This document shows, piece after piece, positions 28,293 through 35,759 of a stretch of DNA of 64,000 nucleotides (position 1 is the first letter of the stretch; each line of letters opens with the position of its first letter). This DNA is from Streptomyces sp. GQFP (GTDB lineage: Bacteria > Actinomycetota > Actinomycetes > Streptomycetales > Streptomycetaceae). Made by a program: the position numbers and the translations under genes. Below the pieces are notes generated by a model. The model saw only the letters and a list, made by a program, of their open reading frames with translations. It was not told the origin of the DNA and ran no database searches. The stretch spans positions 1,612,001 to 1,676,000 of the forward strand of contig NZ_CP089312.1 in NCBI RefSeq assembly GCF_021545335.1. Reading direction: 5' to 3'.

Positions 28293-28610
28293 TCACATAC
28301 CAGCGCTTCGTGGTCCGGGGGCAACATTCACGGCAACCAGGCGACGGGCCACCGCCCGGTTCAGTGCCTCCTCCAGCCGCGCCAGGGACATCTCCACCGA
28401 GGTCGCCCCCAGACCCTCGCGCGTCCTGCCACCCCGGACGCGGCCCTCCTCAAGCTCCCACCTCATCCACGCCTCGACGTGATCCTCTGTCAGTTCCTGC
28501 AGTCGGATGTGCCCGAGCTTCCCCCGGACACGACCCACGGTCATCGTGTAGCTGTGGACAGTGCTCTCTTCCAGGTCCTCCGCCTTACCGGCAAGCCACT
28601 GCCGCCTCAC
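28293..28610 (-). pseudogene. truncated tyrosine-type integrase (core-binding domain only)
   Basis: About 105 residues (WLAGKAEDLEESTVHSYTMT through SLARLEEALNRAVARRLVAV then NVA) match the SAM-like N-terminal core-binding domain of phage-type integrases. The catalytic Arg-His-Arg-Tyr domain that should follow is absent; the frame stops after PRSAGM. It is a clear relic of an integrative element. Confidence 0.75.
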
Positions 28611-28740
28611 CCTCAGCGTGCGCGCCCTGACCTACCGCCTCGAACGCATACACGAACTCACCGGCGCCAACCCCGCCCACCGCCACAGGCTCCAGACCGC
28701 GGTGATCGGCGCGCGGCTGCTGGACCGGCCCGCTGAGGAA
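28606..28740 (+). pseudogene. PucR-type regulator C-terminal HTH fragment
   Basis: The plus strand reads LSVRALTYRLERIHELTGAN then HRHRLQTAVIGARLLDRPAE, the recognition and capping helices that end many PucR/CdaR regulators (HTH_30). Nothing of the rest of such a gene lies upstream; the sequence changes abruptly to the antisense of the integrase relic. It is a gene tail left by a deletion or insertion. Confidence 0.65.
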
Positions 28741-28825
28741 AGCTTCAACAGGTTGACCGAGAGCCATACTTACCCTTGCGGGGGACCGTCCCGTGGTGGC
28801 TCGGCATGGGAGAGGCAGCGATCCG

Positions 28826-29359
28826 GTGAGCAGTGACAGCCAGGGAGTGAGGAAAGCCGAGGTACGGCTCAAGTGGGATCCGAGTCCCTGGAATCAACCG
28901 CCTCACCATCTCGACATCATCGCCACGACCTACTCGGCGGATGCCCCCTACGGGCGGCCTGTGTACGTCGTCCACTTCGACAACCGCTCACCGGACGGCA
29001 CCATCAACATGAGCCGGCACAGCCAGACCGGTCAGGGCTTCGGCTACGTCGAAGCGATGACCCTGGAGCTCGATCGCCTCGCTTCCTCCTTCGCACGGGT
29101 GGTCGTAGGCGTGGCGATCCACCAGAACAGCGGCCCCAAGACATTCGGCGACCTGTCGAACGTCGGAGTGCTGGTGGTCGACGGGTACAAGGAGCTTCTG
29201 AAGGACGACTTCGGGCACTTCTCCGGATCCACCGCGTTGACGGTCGCCGAGTTCACCCGGGACGCTTCCGGAGCCTGGGAGTTTCACGAGATCCTCCGCG
29301 GGTTCGACTGCGACCCCGTGGTCTTCACCGCGGAGATGGGCTGCGCCCCACAGCCCTGA
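28826..29359 (+). CDS. TerD-family protein
   Basis: A 177-residue protein of the TerD/TerZ stress family. The core signatures are VRLKWDPSPW, DGTINMSRHSQTGQGFGYVE and FTRDASGAWEFHEILRGFD. TerD proteins bind calcium through acidic loops and occur in tellurite-resistance and conserved actinobacterial operons; the role here is unknown. It is a single gene, flanked by gene relics on both sides, which suggests it arrived with or survived in a mobile segment. GTG 28826 has GAGAGG about 10 bases upstream. Confidence 0.88.
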   Translation: MSSDSQGVRKAEVRLKWDPSPWNQPPHHLDIIATTYSADAPYGRPVYVVHFDNRSPDGTINMSRHSQTGQGFGYVEAMTLELDRLASSFARVVVGVAIHQNSGPKTFGDLSNVGVLVVDGYKELLKDDFGHFSGSTALTVAEFTRDASGAWEFHEILRGFDCDPVVFTAEMGCAPQP

Positions 29360-29499
29360 CTGGGGAACGCGCAGATATGTACGGCGACCGCGGTCGCCCC
29401 CGAAGTCGTCCCGACTGGTCGTGGGCGCGCGATATGTCCTCGGCCTTCTGGCGCCCGCTCGTATGTGGCCGGCAGGGCGAACCACCTCCGATGGGAAGG

Positions 29500-29572
29500 G
29501 CTCGTGTTTCGCCCGGTCGAATGCTGCGGGATCGGCGGGCGCCTCGTACAGGGCCATGAGGCGGGCGGTCAT
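29500..29572 (-). pseudogene. EthD-like gene stub
   Basis: From an ATG at 29572 the frame reads MTARLMALYEAPADPAAFDR and then loses similarity to the EthD/ferredoxin-like dimeric barrel proteins that begin this way. It directly follows the DHFR relic, as EthD genes often do. Only the first strand and helix remain. Confidence 0.5.
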
Positions 29573-29599
29573 CGGGCGGCCTTGCGGTGGCGGGTGAGG

Positions 29600-30000
29600 G
29601 CCGCTGGCGGAGAAGAGCCGGTCGCCCGTGCCGAGGGCGGCAGGGGAGGTCAGCAGCCGGTACTCGTCGATCAGGCCCTCGGCCCTGAGCAGGTGCACGA
29701 GGCTGAGGCTGCCGGTGATGACCACGTCGCGTGGTTCACGCTTGACGGCGTCGATGTCGTCGGCGACAAGGGCTTCGAGTTCGCCCACGGGACAGCGTTC
29801 ACGCGCTGGGCGAACGGGTCGTCGCGTCCGGGCCACAGCCGCGAGAAGGCTGCGAGGTCGCGTGCCCGAGCAACGGGACCCCGTCGTCCAGAGTGCGGCC
29901 CGGTCGGAACTTGTCTCCGGCAACGGCTTCACGGCCGTACCGGAACGCCCAGCCGCCCAGCGGCGTGTCCGCAGCGCCGTCGGGGTCGGACGCGATCAGC
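29600..30000 (-). pseudogene. broken DHFR/RibD C-terminal-domain reductase
   Basis: Two frames carry parts of one protein. The upstream part reads DTPLGGWAFRYGREAVAGDK and LDDGVPLLGHATSQ. After a frame change near 29820 the downstream part reads VKREPRDVVITGSLSLVHLL and LIDEYRLLTSPAALGTGDRL. These are the middle and C-terminal blocks of the RibD-C/DHFR-like family; the N-terminus with its start is missing. A related intact gene is at 56139. Confidence 0.65.
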
Positions 30001-30297
30001 CCGCGAGGCGGGCTCCCGTGCAATCGGCGCCCGTTCCCACCCGAGCGGGCGCGGCTGGATCCTCGTCGCCAGGACCGCTCTCGCGGGGGATGACGTCCTC
30101 GGCGCGTGGATCGACGAGGGCCGCGCTACTCGGCGATTCTGGCGCCCGGGTAGCGGCAGGTGCCACGCCGACGTCCCGGCGGCTCGGGCACCCCTGCCAG
30201 GAGCGGCCGTGCGGACGGCAGCGCGTTGTCTTACGGAGCCGTGACGTGGCGGGCGCGGCCCGGGACCACGACGGGTGATCCGCCCTACCGTGGCCGC

Positions 30298-31299
30298 ATG
30301 CGTGTACTGGTCACCGGCGGTGCCGGGTTCATCGGGTCCCATGTCGTCGAGGCACTTCAGGCGCGCGGGCACGAGCCTGTCGTGTTCGACGTGTGTGACG
30401 ACCCGGACGCGGACGTGCGAAATCAAGAGGCTGTGGCCCGTGCCCTGCCCGGTATGGACGCCGTGTGCCATCAGGCGGCCATGGTCGGACTGGGCACCGG
30501 GTTCGCCGACGCGGCGGAGTACGTCTCCCGCAACGACCTCGGCACCGCCGTACTGCTCACGGCCATGGCAGAGAAGGGCGTGCGGCGGTTGGTGCTGGCC
30601 GGGTCGATGGTGGTCTACGGGGAAGGGCGCTACACGTGCGCGCGGCACGGAGTGGTGCGGCCGGGGCCCCGGGCCGTCACCGACCTGACGGCCGGGCGTT
30701 TCGAGCCCCGGTGTCCGGTGTGCGCGGAGGAGTTGTCGCCGGGGCTGGTCTCCGAGGACGCGCCGGTGGACCCTCGTAACGTGTACGCCACCACCAAGCT
30801 CGCCCAGGAGCATCTGGCCGCCGCGTGGGCGCGGTCGACGGGCGGCTCGGCGGTCTCGTTGCGCTACCACAACGTGTACGGGCCTCGGATGCCGCGGGAC
30901 ACCCCCTACGCCGGGGTCGCCTCCTTCTTCCGGTCGGCGCTCGGCCGGGGTGAGGCCCCGCGTGTGTACGAGGACGGCAGGCAGCGGCGGGACTTCGTGC
31001 ACGTACGGGATGTCGCGGCGGCCAACGTGACGGCGCTGGAGGCCGATGCGGCCTCCGGCGCGCTCACCACGTACAACACGGGCAGCGGTGAGCCGCACAC
31101 CGTCGGGGAGATGGCGCGGGCGTTGGCCGCCGCGTATGGCGGGCCCGAGCCGGTCGTGACCGGCGAGTACCGGCTGGGGGACGTGCGGCACATCACGGCG
31201 GACTCGTCCCGGCTGCGGGTGGAGCTGGGGTGGAAGCCGGAGGTCGGCTTCGCGCAGGGTATGCGGGAGTTCGCGCGGGCCGGGATGCGTGGCGCGTAG
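30298..31299 (+). CDS. NAD-dependent sugar-nucleotide epimerase with zinc-ribbon-like insert
   Basis: A 333-residue extended SDR. The Rossmann motif is VTGGAGFIGSHVVEALQARG, the catalytic pair is YxxxK in NVYATTKLAQEH, and the C-terminal RRDFVHVRDVAAANVTAL is typical of UDP-glucose 4-epimerase-like and dTDP-rhamnose 4-epimerase-like enzymes. Between residues 105 and 155 it has an extra segment with three to four cysteines (RYTCARHG, then EPRCPVCAEE), which looks like a small zinc ribbon. It is convergent with the sensor kinase and probably part of the following glycosyl locus (inference). ATG 30298. Confidence 0.9.
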   Translation: MRVLVTGGAGFIGSHVVEALQARGHEPVVFDVCDDPDADVRNQEAVARALPGMDAVCHQAAMVGLGTGFADAAEYVSRNDLGTAVLLTAMAEKGVRRLVLAGSMVVYGEGRYTCARHGVVRPGPRAVTDLTAGRFEPRCPVCAEELSPGLVSEDAPVDPRNVYATTKLAQEHLAAAWARSTGGSAVSLRYHNVYGPRMPRDTPYAGVASFFRSALGRGEAPRVYEDGRQRRDFVHVRDVAAANVTALEADAASGALTTYNTGSGEPHTVGEMARALAAAYGGPEPVVTGEYRLGDVRHITADSSRLRVELGWKPEVGFAQGMREFARAGMRGA

Positions 31300-31327
31300 C
31301 GCCCTTGGACCGGTGGTGCTGCCCGTT

Positions 31328-32440
31328 TCAGGAAGCGGCAGCGGGCAGCACCACCTCGAAGCGGCAGCCGCCGGGGATGTTGCGGACCGTGGCGCGGCCC
31401 TGATGGGCCTCCACGATGCCGCGCACGATGGCGAGACCGAGCCCGGCGCCCGCCGGAGGCGTGCGGGCGTGGGTGCCGCGCCAGCCGGTGTCGAACACAC
31501 GGGACAGGTCCTCCTCGGGGATGCCGCCGCAACTGTCCGAGACGGACAGCATCACGCCGGCCGGCGAGCGTTCGGCGGCCACCATGACCGTGCCGTCCAT
31601 GGGGGTGCGCCGGATCGCGTTGACCAGTAGGTTTCCCAGGACGCGGCTCATCTCCTTGCCGTCCACCTCCACCGGCAGCGGCTCGACGCGGTCCCCGACG
31701 AGTCGCACCCCGTGCTCGTGGGCCAGTGGATACGCCCCGGCGAGGGCATCTCCGACCAGGTCGTAGACGGACATCCGGGAGAGCGACAGAGCCAGACTGC
31801 CGGCGTGGATGCGGGAGAGTTCGAAGAGGTCGCCGACCATGTCGTTGAGGCGTTCGACCTCGGTGCGGATCTGGCGCAGGTAGCGTCCTGGGTCGGTGGC
31901 GACGCCGTCCTCCAGCGCCTCGGACATCGCGCGCAGTCCCGCGAGCGGGGTGCGCAGGTCGTGCGAGATCCAGGCGACGAGTTCCCGGCGGGAGGACTCG
32001 AGGGCGCGTTCGCGCTCGCGGGAATCGGCCAGCTTCGCGCTGGTGGCCTCCAGTTCGCGGCTGAGCGCGGCGAGTTCGGCGGTGACCGGACCGTGGGGTG
32101 CGGTGAAGTCGCCGCCGTCGCCGAAGGAGCGGGCGGCGAGGGTGAGTTCGCGACTGCGGGCGACCACCCAGCGGCCCAGCACCAGCGCGGTGGCCAGGGA
32201 GACGACGGCCGCCATCGCGACCACCGTCGTCACCACCGAAAGGTCGTGCGCGGACAGGAACATCGCCTGCGCCACGGCCAGCGTGCCCGCGAGCATCGCG
32301 GTCACGGCGACCGAGGCCACGACGGTGAGAGAGGTGGTCAGGGAGCGGCGGCGCAGCAGCCACAGGGTTCCCGCGCCGAGCAGCCCGGCCGCACCGGCGC
32401 CGAGGAGGGCGTACAGGGCGATGAGGAGGGTGTCGCGCAT
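31328..32440 (-). CDS. two-component sensor histidine kinase
   Basis: A 370-residue kinase with two or three N-terminal transmembrane helices (LLIALYALLGAGAAGLLGAG; SLTVVASVAVTAML; VVTTVVAMAAVVSLATALVL), a HAMP-like linker, and a HisKA domain with phospho-acceptor H160 (VAWISHDLRTPLAG). The HATPase_c domain has LGNLLVNAIRRTP (N box), VSDSCGGIPEEDL (G1) and GAGLGLAIVRGIV (G2). There is almost no extracytoplasmic domain, so it may sense the membrane. It sits directly after its regulator; ATG 32440 has GAGGAG upstream, and GTG 32446 overlaps the regulator stop. Confidence 0.93.
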   Translation of the reverse strand: MRDTLLIALYALLGAGAAGLLGAGTLWLLRRRSLTTSLTVVASVAVTAMLAGTLAVAQAMFLSAHDLSVVTTVVAMAAVVSLATALVLGRWVVARSRELTLAARSFGDGGDFTAPHGPVTAELAALSRELEATSAKLADSRERERALESSRRELVAWISHDLRTPLAGLRAMSEALEDGVATDPGRYLRQIRTEVERLNDMVGDLFELSRIHAGSLALSLSRMSVYDLVGDALAGAYPLAHEHGVRLVGDRVEPLPVEVDGKEMSRVLGNLLVNAIRRTPMDGTVMVAAERSPAGVMLSVSDSCGGIPEEDLSRVFDTGWRGTHARTPPAGAGLGLAIVRGIVEAHQGRATVRNIPGGCRFEVVLPAAAS

Positions 32441-32442
32441 GA

Positions 32443-33198
32443 TCACTCCTCGCCCTGGCCGGAGGAACCGACCGGATCGAAGCGGTAGCCGACGCCCCAC
32501 ACCGTCTGGACCAGCCGGGGCCGGGCGGGATCGTCCTCGACCTTGTTGCGCAGCCGGCGGACGTGGACGGTGACGGTCGAGAGGTCACCGAAGTCCCAGC
32601 CCCACACCTCCCGCATCAGGTCCTCGCGGCTGTACGCCCGGCCCGGATGGCGGAGGAAGAACGCCAGGAGGTCGAACTCCCGGAGGGTGAGGGCGAGTTC
32701 GGCGCCGTTCTTGGCGGCGCGGCGCGCGGCCGGGTCCACGGTGAGCCCGGCCGCACCGAAAGACCGCGTGCCCGCGAGGGGCGTCGTGCGACGCAGTACG
32801 GACTCCACTCGCAGCACCAGCTCGCGAGGGCTGAACGGCTTGGTGACGTAGTCGTCCGCGCCCACCTCCAGGCCCATGATGCGGTCGTCCTCGTCGCCCC
32901 GGGCGGTGAGCATGATGACCGGGACGGGGCCGCGTGCACGCATCCGGCGGCACACCTCCAGCCCGTCCATGCCGGGCAGCATCAGATCGAGAACCACCAG
33001 GTCGGGCCAGTGGGCGGCGGCGCCGGCCAGGGCGCTCGGCCCGTCCCCGGCCCGGTCCACGAGGTACCCGGCGCGATCGAGGTAGCCCGAGACGACCTCC
33101 GCGACCGTGGGGTCGTCGTCGACCACGAGGACGCGGGCACCCACGGTCCTTCGGCCGGCGGGGGTGTCCGCCGGTGACGCGTACGGCTGCTGTTCCAT
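32443..33198 (-). CDS. OmpR/PhoB-family response regulator
   Basis: A 251-residue regulator. The receiver domain (residues 20-140) has the phosphoacceptor D71 (VVLDLMLPGMDGL), acidic pocket VVDDDP and conserved Lys in YVTKPFSPREL. The C-terminal winged helix ends VTVHVRRLRNKVEDDP and VWGVGYRF. It is the partner of the adjacent kinase (stop/start overlap). A motif upstream of its own start recurs upstream of the molybdopterin oxidoreductase, which suggests it controls the surrounding cluster. Confidence 0.95.
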   Translation of the reverse strand: MEQQPYASPADTPAGRRTVGARVLVVDDDPTVAEVVSGYLDRAGYLVDRAGDGPSALAGAAAHWPDLVVLDLMLPGMDGLEVCRRMRARGPVPVIMLTARGDEDDRIMGLEVGADDYVTKPFSPRELVLRVESVLRRTTPLAGTRSFGAAGLTVDPAARRAAKNGAELALTLREFDLLAFFLRHPGRAYSREDLMREVWGWDFGDLSTVTVHVRRLRNKVEDDPARPRLVQTVWGVGYRFDPVGSSGQGEE

Positions 33199-33256
33199 AC
33201 GGCCAGCCTCGCACCACGTGCTCGCGCGCGGCGCCCTCCAGCCGTCCGCAGGCACC

Positions 33257-33276
33257 GACGTCCGCGTTTCGTAAGG
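33257..33276 (+). promoter_or_regulatory. candidate operator, copy 1 (upstream of response regulator)
   Basis: GACGTCCGCGTTTCGTAAGG, 59-78 bp upstream of the regulator start and about 40 bp upstream of the divergent glycosyltransferase. It matches copy 2 at 37070-37089 (minus strand) at 17 of 20 positions by eye: GACGTC, any base, GCGTTTCGT. Confidence 0.45.
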
Positions 33277-33312
33277 AGCCGAAGCCCGATATGCGCCATT
33301 CACGTTCGTAGG

Positions 33313-34052
33313 GTGAAAGTCGTGATGACCTCTTCCGCACCCGAGGACGTCGATGTCGTCCTCCCCTGTCTGAACGAGGCCGAGGCCCTGCCGTGGGTAC
33401 TCGACCGCATCCCTCCCGGCTGGCGCGCCGTCGTCGTGGACAACGGCTCCACCGACGGCTCGGCCGAGATCGCCCGCGAGCGCGGGGCGACCGTCGTGCA
33501 CGAAGCCCGGCGCGGCTTCGGCGCCGCCTGCCATGCGGGGCTGACTGCCGCGACGGCCGAGATCGTGTGCTTCTGCGACTGCGACGCCACGCTGGATCCG
33601 GCCCTGCTCGTGCCCTTCGTACGCGAAGTGCTGGGCGGGGAGGCTGATCTGGTGCTCGGGCGGCGCCGGCCGCAGGGCCGGGGTGCCTGGCCCGTCCATG
33701 CCCGGGCCGGAAATCTCGCGCTCTCCCTGATGCTGCGCCGACGTACCGGGCTGCGCCTGCACGACCTCGGTCCCTGCGCGCCGCCCGCCGCAAGGCTCTG
33801 CTGGGCCTGGACCTGACCGACCGGCGCAGCGGCTACCCCCTGCAGATGGTCGTGCGCGCCGCCGACGCGGGCTGGCGCGTCACCGAGCACGACGTCCCGT
33901 ACCTGCCGCGCTCCGGTGCCTCGAAGGTGACCGGAACATGGCGCGGCACCTGGCAGGCGGTACGGGACATGAGCCGCGTCCTGGCCGAAGCACCCGTCGT
34001 ACCCGAGGCGACCGCCGCGCAGTCCCGGGCTCAGAGGGGGATCCGCCGATGA
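33313..34052 (+). pseudogene. family 2 glycosyltransferase with one-base frameshift
   Basis: The first frame (to about 33774) has the GT-A signatures VDVVLPCLNEAEALPWVLDR, VVVDNGSTDGSAEIARERGA and the DxD-like CDCDATLDP. After LRLHDLGP the frame breaks: the expected continuation LRAARRKALLGLDLTDRRSG then YPLQMVVRAADAGWRVTEHD is present one base out of register, consistent with one C missing from the run at 33772-33774. As given, translation stops at 33816. The second part ends at 34052 in an ATGA overlap with the next gene. It is either a real mutation or a sequencing error. Start may be GTG 33313, GTG 33322 or ATG 33325. Confidence 0.82.
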
Positions 34053-34666
34053 CCACCCTGCTCGTCATCGCCAAGGAACCCCGGCCGGGACGGGTGAAGA
34101 CCCGGCTCACTCCGCCGTTCACGCCCGAGGAGGCCGCGGCGCTCGCCGAGGCGGCCCTCACGGACACCCTGCGAACGGTGGCCGGGACACCCGCCCGGCG
34201 CCGGGTCCTGGTCCTCGACGGGACGGCCGGGCCCTGGCTGCCGCCCGGCTTCGACGTCGTACCGCAGTGCGCGGGCGGCCTCGACAAGAGGCTGGCCGCG
34301 GCCTTCGCCGGCTGCGACGGCCCGGCGCTGCTGATCGGGATGGACACACCGCAGGTCACCCCGGGCCTGCTCACTGTGGACTTCGACGGGTACGACGCCT
34401 GCTTCGGTCCGGCCGACGACGGCGGCTTCTGGGCGCTCGGACTGGCGGAACCGGACCCCGAGTTGCTGCGCGGCGTCCCGATGTCGACGCCGGCCACCGG
34501 CGCCGTCCAGCGCGACCGGCTGGTCGCCGCGGGCCTGCGGGTGCGCGATCTGCCGCGGCTGCGGGACGTGGACACAGCGGCCGACGCCGAAGCGGTCGCC
34601 GCCATGGCGCCGCACGGCTGCTTCGCCGCGGAACTCGCCCGGCTGCGGACGGCCGGCCGCCGATGA
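34049..34666 (+). CDS. DUF2064 / TIGR04282-like glycosyltransferase-fold transferase
   Basis: A 205-residue nucleotide-sugar-transferase fold protein. It opens TTLLVIAKEPRPGRVKTRLT, contains LIGMDTPQVTPGLL and ACFGPADDGGFWALGL, the hallmarks of the DUF2064 family (called transferase 1, rSAM/selenodomain-associated, when paired with a GT2). Function unproven; it is homologous to GT-A and MobA-like transferases. It is translationally coupled on both sides: ATGA with the GT2 gene and ATGA with the methyltransferase. The GAGGGGG ribosome site lies upstream. Confidence 0.88.
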   Translation: MTTLLVIAKEPRPGRVKTRLTPPFTPEEAAALAEAALTDTLRTVAGTPARRRVLVLDGTAGPWLPPGFDVVPQCAGGLDKRLAAAFAGCDGPALLIGMDTPQVTPGLLTVDFDGYDACFGPADDGGFWALGLAEPDPELLRGVPMSTPATGAVQRDRLVAAGLRVRDLPRLRDVDTAADAEAVAAMAPHGCFAAELARLRTAGRR

Positions 34667-35442
34667 GCACAGCGCGGGAGGTGGTGGCGCGGGACACCTC
34701 CGGGCACAGCTGGTCCGCCGACCCCTACGCCGACGCCCTCCGGGCCGGCCACGGACCACTCTTCCTGCGCCGCGCCGACGGCTGGCTGCTGCCGCTGGAC
34801 GTGGAGCGGTGGTGTACGCGGGCCGACGCCGTGGACCGGCTGGTCCTGGACCGGTGTGAGGGTGCCGTCCTCGACGTCGGGTGCGGGCCGGGAAGGCTGG
34901 TCACGGAACTCGCCGCCCGGGGCCGGACCGCGCTCGGCATCGACGTCAGCGAGGCCGCGGTCGCCCACACCGTGGGCCTCGGCGGGCCTGCCCTGTCGCG
35001 CTCGGTCTTCGAGCCCTTGCCGGGCGAGGGCCGTTGGAACACCGCCCTGCTCCTGGACGACAACCTCGGCATCGGCGGCGACCCACGCGCCCTGCTCCAC
35101 AGGCTGGCCCAACTACTGCTGCCTGACGGCCTGTTGATCGCCGAGACGGTCCCGGTGGACGTGGACGAACGCGCCGATGTCCACATCGTGCGCGGCACCG
35201 ACGTACGGGGCGCCACCGGCGCCGCGTTCCCCTGGGCCCGGCTCGGCACCCCGGCGCTGCTGCGGTACGCCCGCCCTCTGGGCTGGCGAGCGGTCGATCA
35301 GTGGTCGGCCGGTGGCCGCTGCTTCGTCTCCCTGCGCAGCCGCAGCACCAGCAGCAGGGCGGAACCACCGAACAGTACGGCGGTGATCAGCAGCCAGCGG
35401 GTGAGGAACCCGTCCGCGGACAGGGCGGTGGCCGACTCGTAG
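34663..35442 (+). CDS. class I SAM-dependent methyltransferase
   Basis: A 259-residue protein. The SAM-binding motif is VLDVGCGPGRLVTELAARGR, with acidic GIDVSEAAV (beta-2) and LLLDDNLGIGGDPRALLHRL (motif II/III). It starts in an ATGA overlap with DUF2064. The fold ends around WSAGGRCFVSLR; the last 35 residues (STSSRAEPPNSTAVISSQRV) are low-complexity and lie wholly within a 145-bp antisense overlap with the convergent membrane gene, suggesting loss of an earlier stop codon. Confidence 0.9.
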   Translation: MSTAREVVARDTSGHSWSADPYADALRAGHGPLFLRRADGWLLPLDVERWCTRADAVDRLVLDRCEGAVLDVGCGPGRLVTELAARGRTALGIDVSEAAVAHTVGLGGPALSRSVFEPLPGEGRWNTALLLDDNLGIGGDPRALLHRLAQLLLPDGLLIAETVPVDVDERADVHIVRGTDVRGATGAAFPWARLGTPALLRYARPLGWRAVDQWSAGGRCFVSLRSRSTSSRAEPPNSTAVISSQRVRNPSADRAVADS

Positions 35443-35759
35443 CTGTCCGCGACCCGGCCGCTGATGAGCGGGAACCACACCAGCAGCAGGAGTCCGGACA
35501 GGGCCGCCGGCACCCGGACGTACAGGGCCCGCTCCCGGCGGCCGACGGCACCGAGCACACCGGTGACCGCCCGGTCCACGGCCGCGTACAGCGGCAGGAA
35601 CACCAGGTCGTGCAGCACCGCCGCGCCCACGAACCACAACGTCACCCCGAGCCGGTCCCCGTACAGCAGACGCATGCCCGCGTACCCCGCGAGCGCGAAC
35701 GAGCAGGCCAGGAGCAGAACCTGTAGGGGACTTCCCAGCGAAGGGAACGCTCTGCGCAT
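35298..35759 (-). CDS. small integral membrane protein of the molybdoenzyme unit
   Basis: A 153-residue protein with about four transmembrane helices (LQVLLLACSFALAGYAGM; LGVTLWFVGAAVLHDLVFLP; VPAALSGLLLLVWFPLIS; LLITAVLFGGSALLLVL). No family recognised. ATG 35759 shares its A with the TGA stop of the molybdopterin oxidoreductase (TGATG), so the two are translationally coupled and probably function together in the membrane. Confidence 0.82.
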   Translation of the reverse strand: MRRAFPSLGSPLQVLLLACSFALAGYAGMRLLYGDRLGVTLWFVGAAVLHDLVFLPLYAAVDRAVTGVLGAVGRRERALYVRVPAALSGLLLLVWFPLISGRVADSYESATALSADGFLTRWLLITAVLFGGSALLLVLRLRRETKQRPPADH

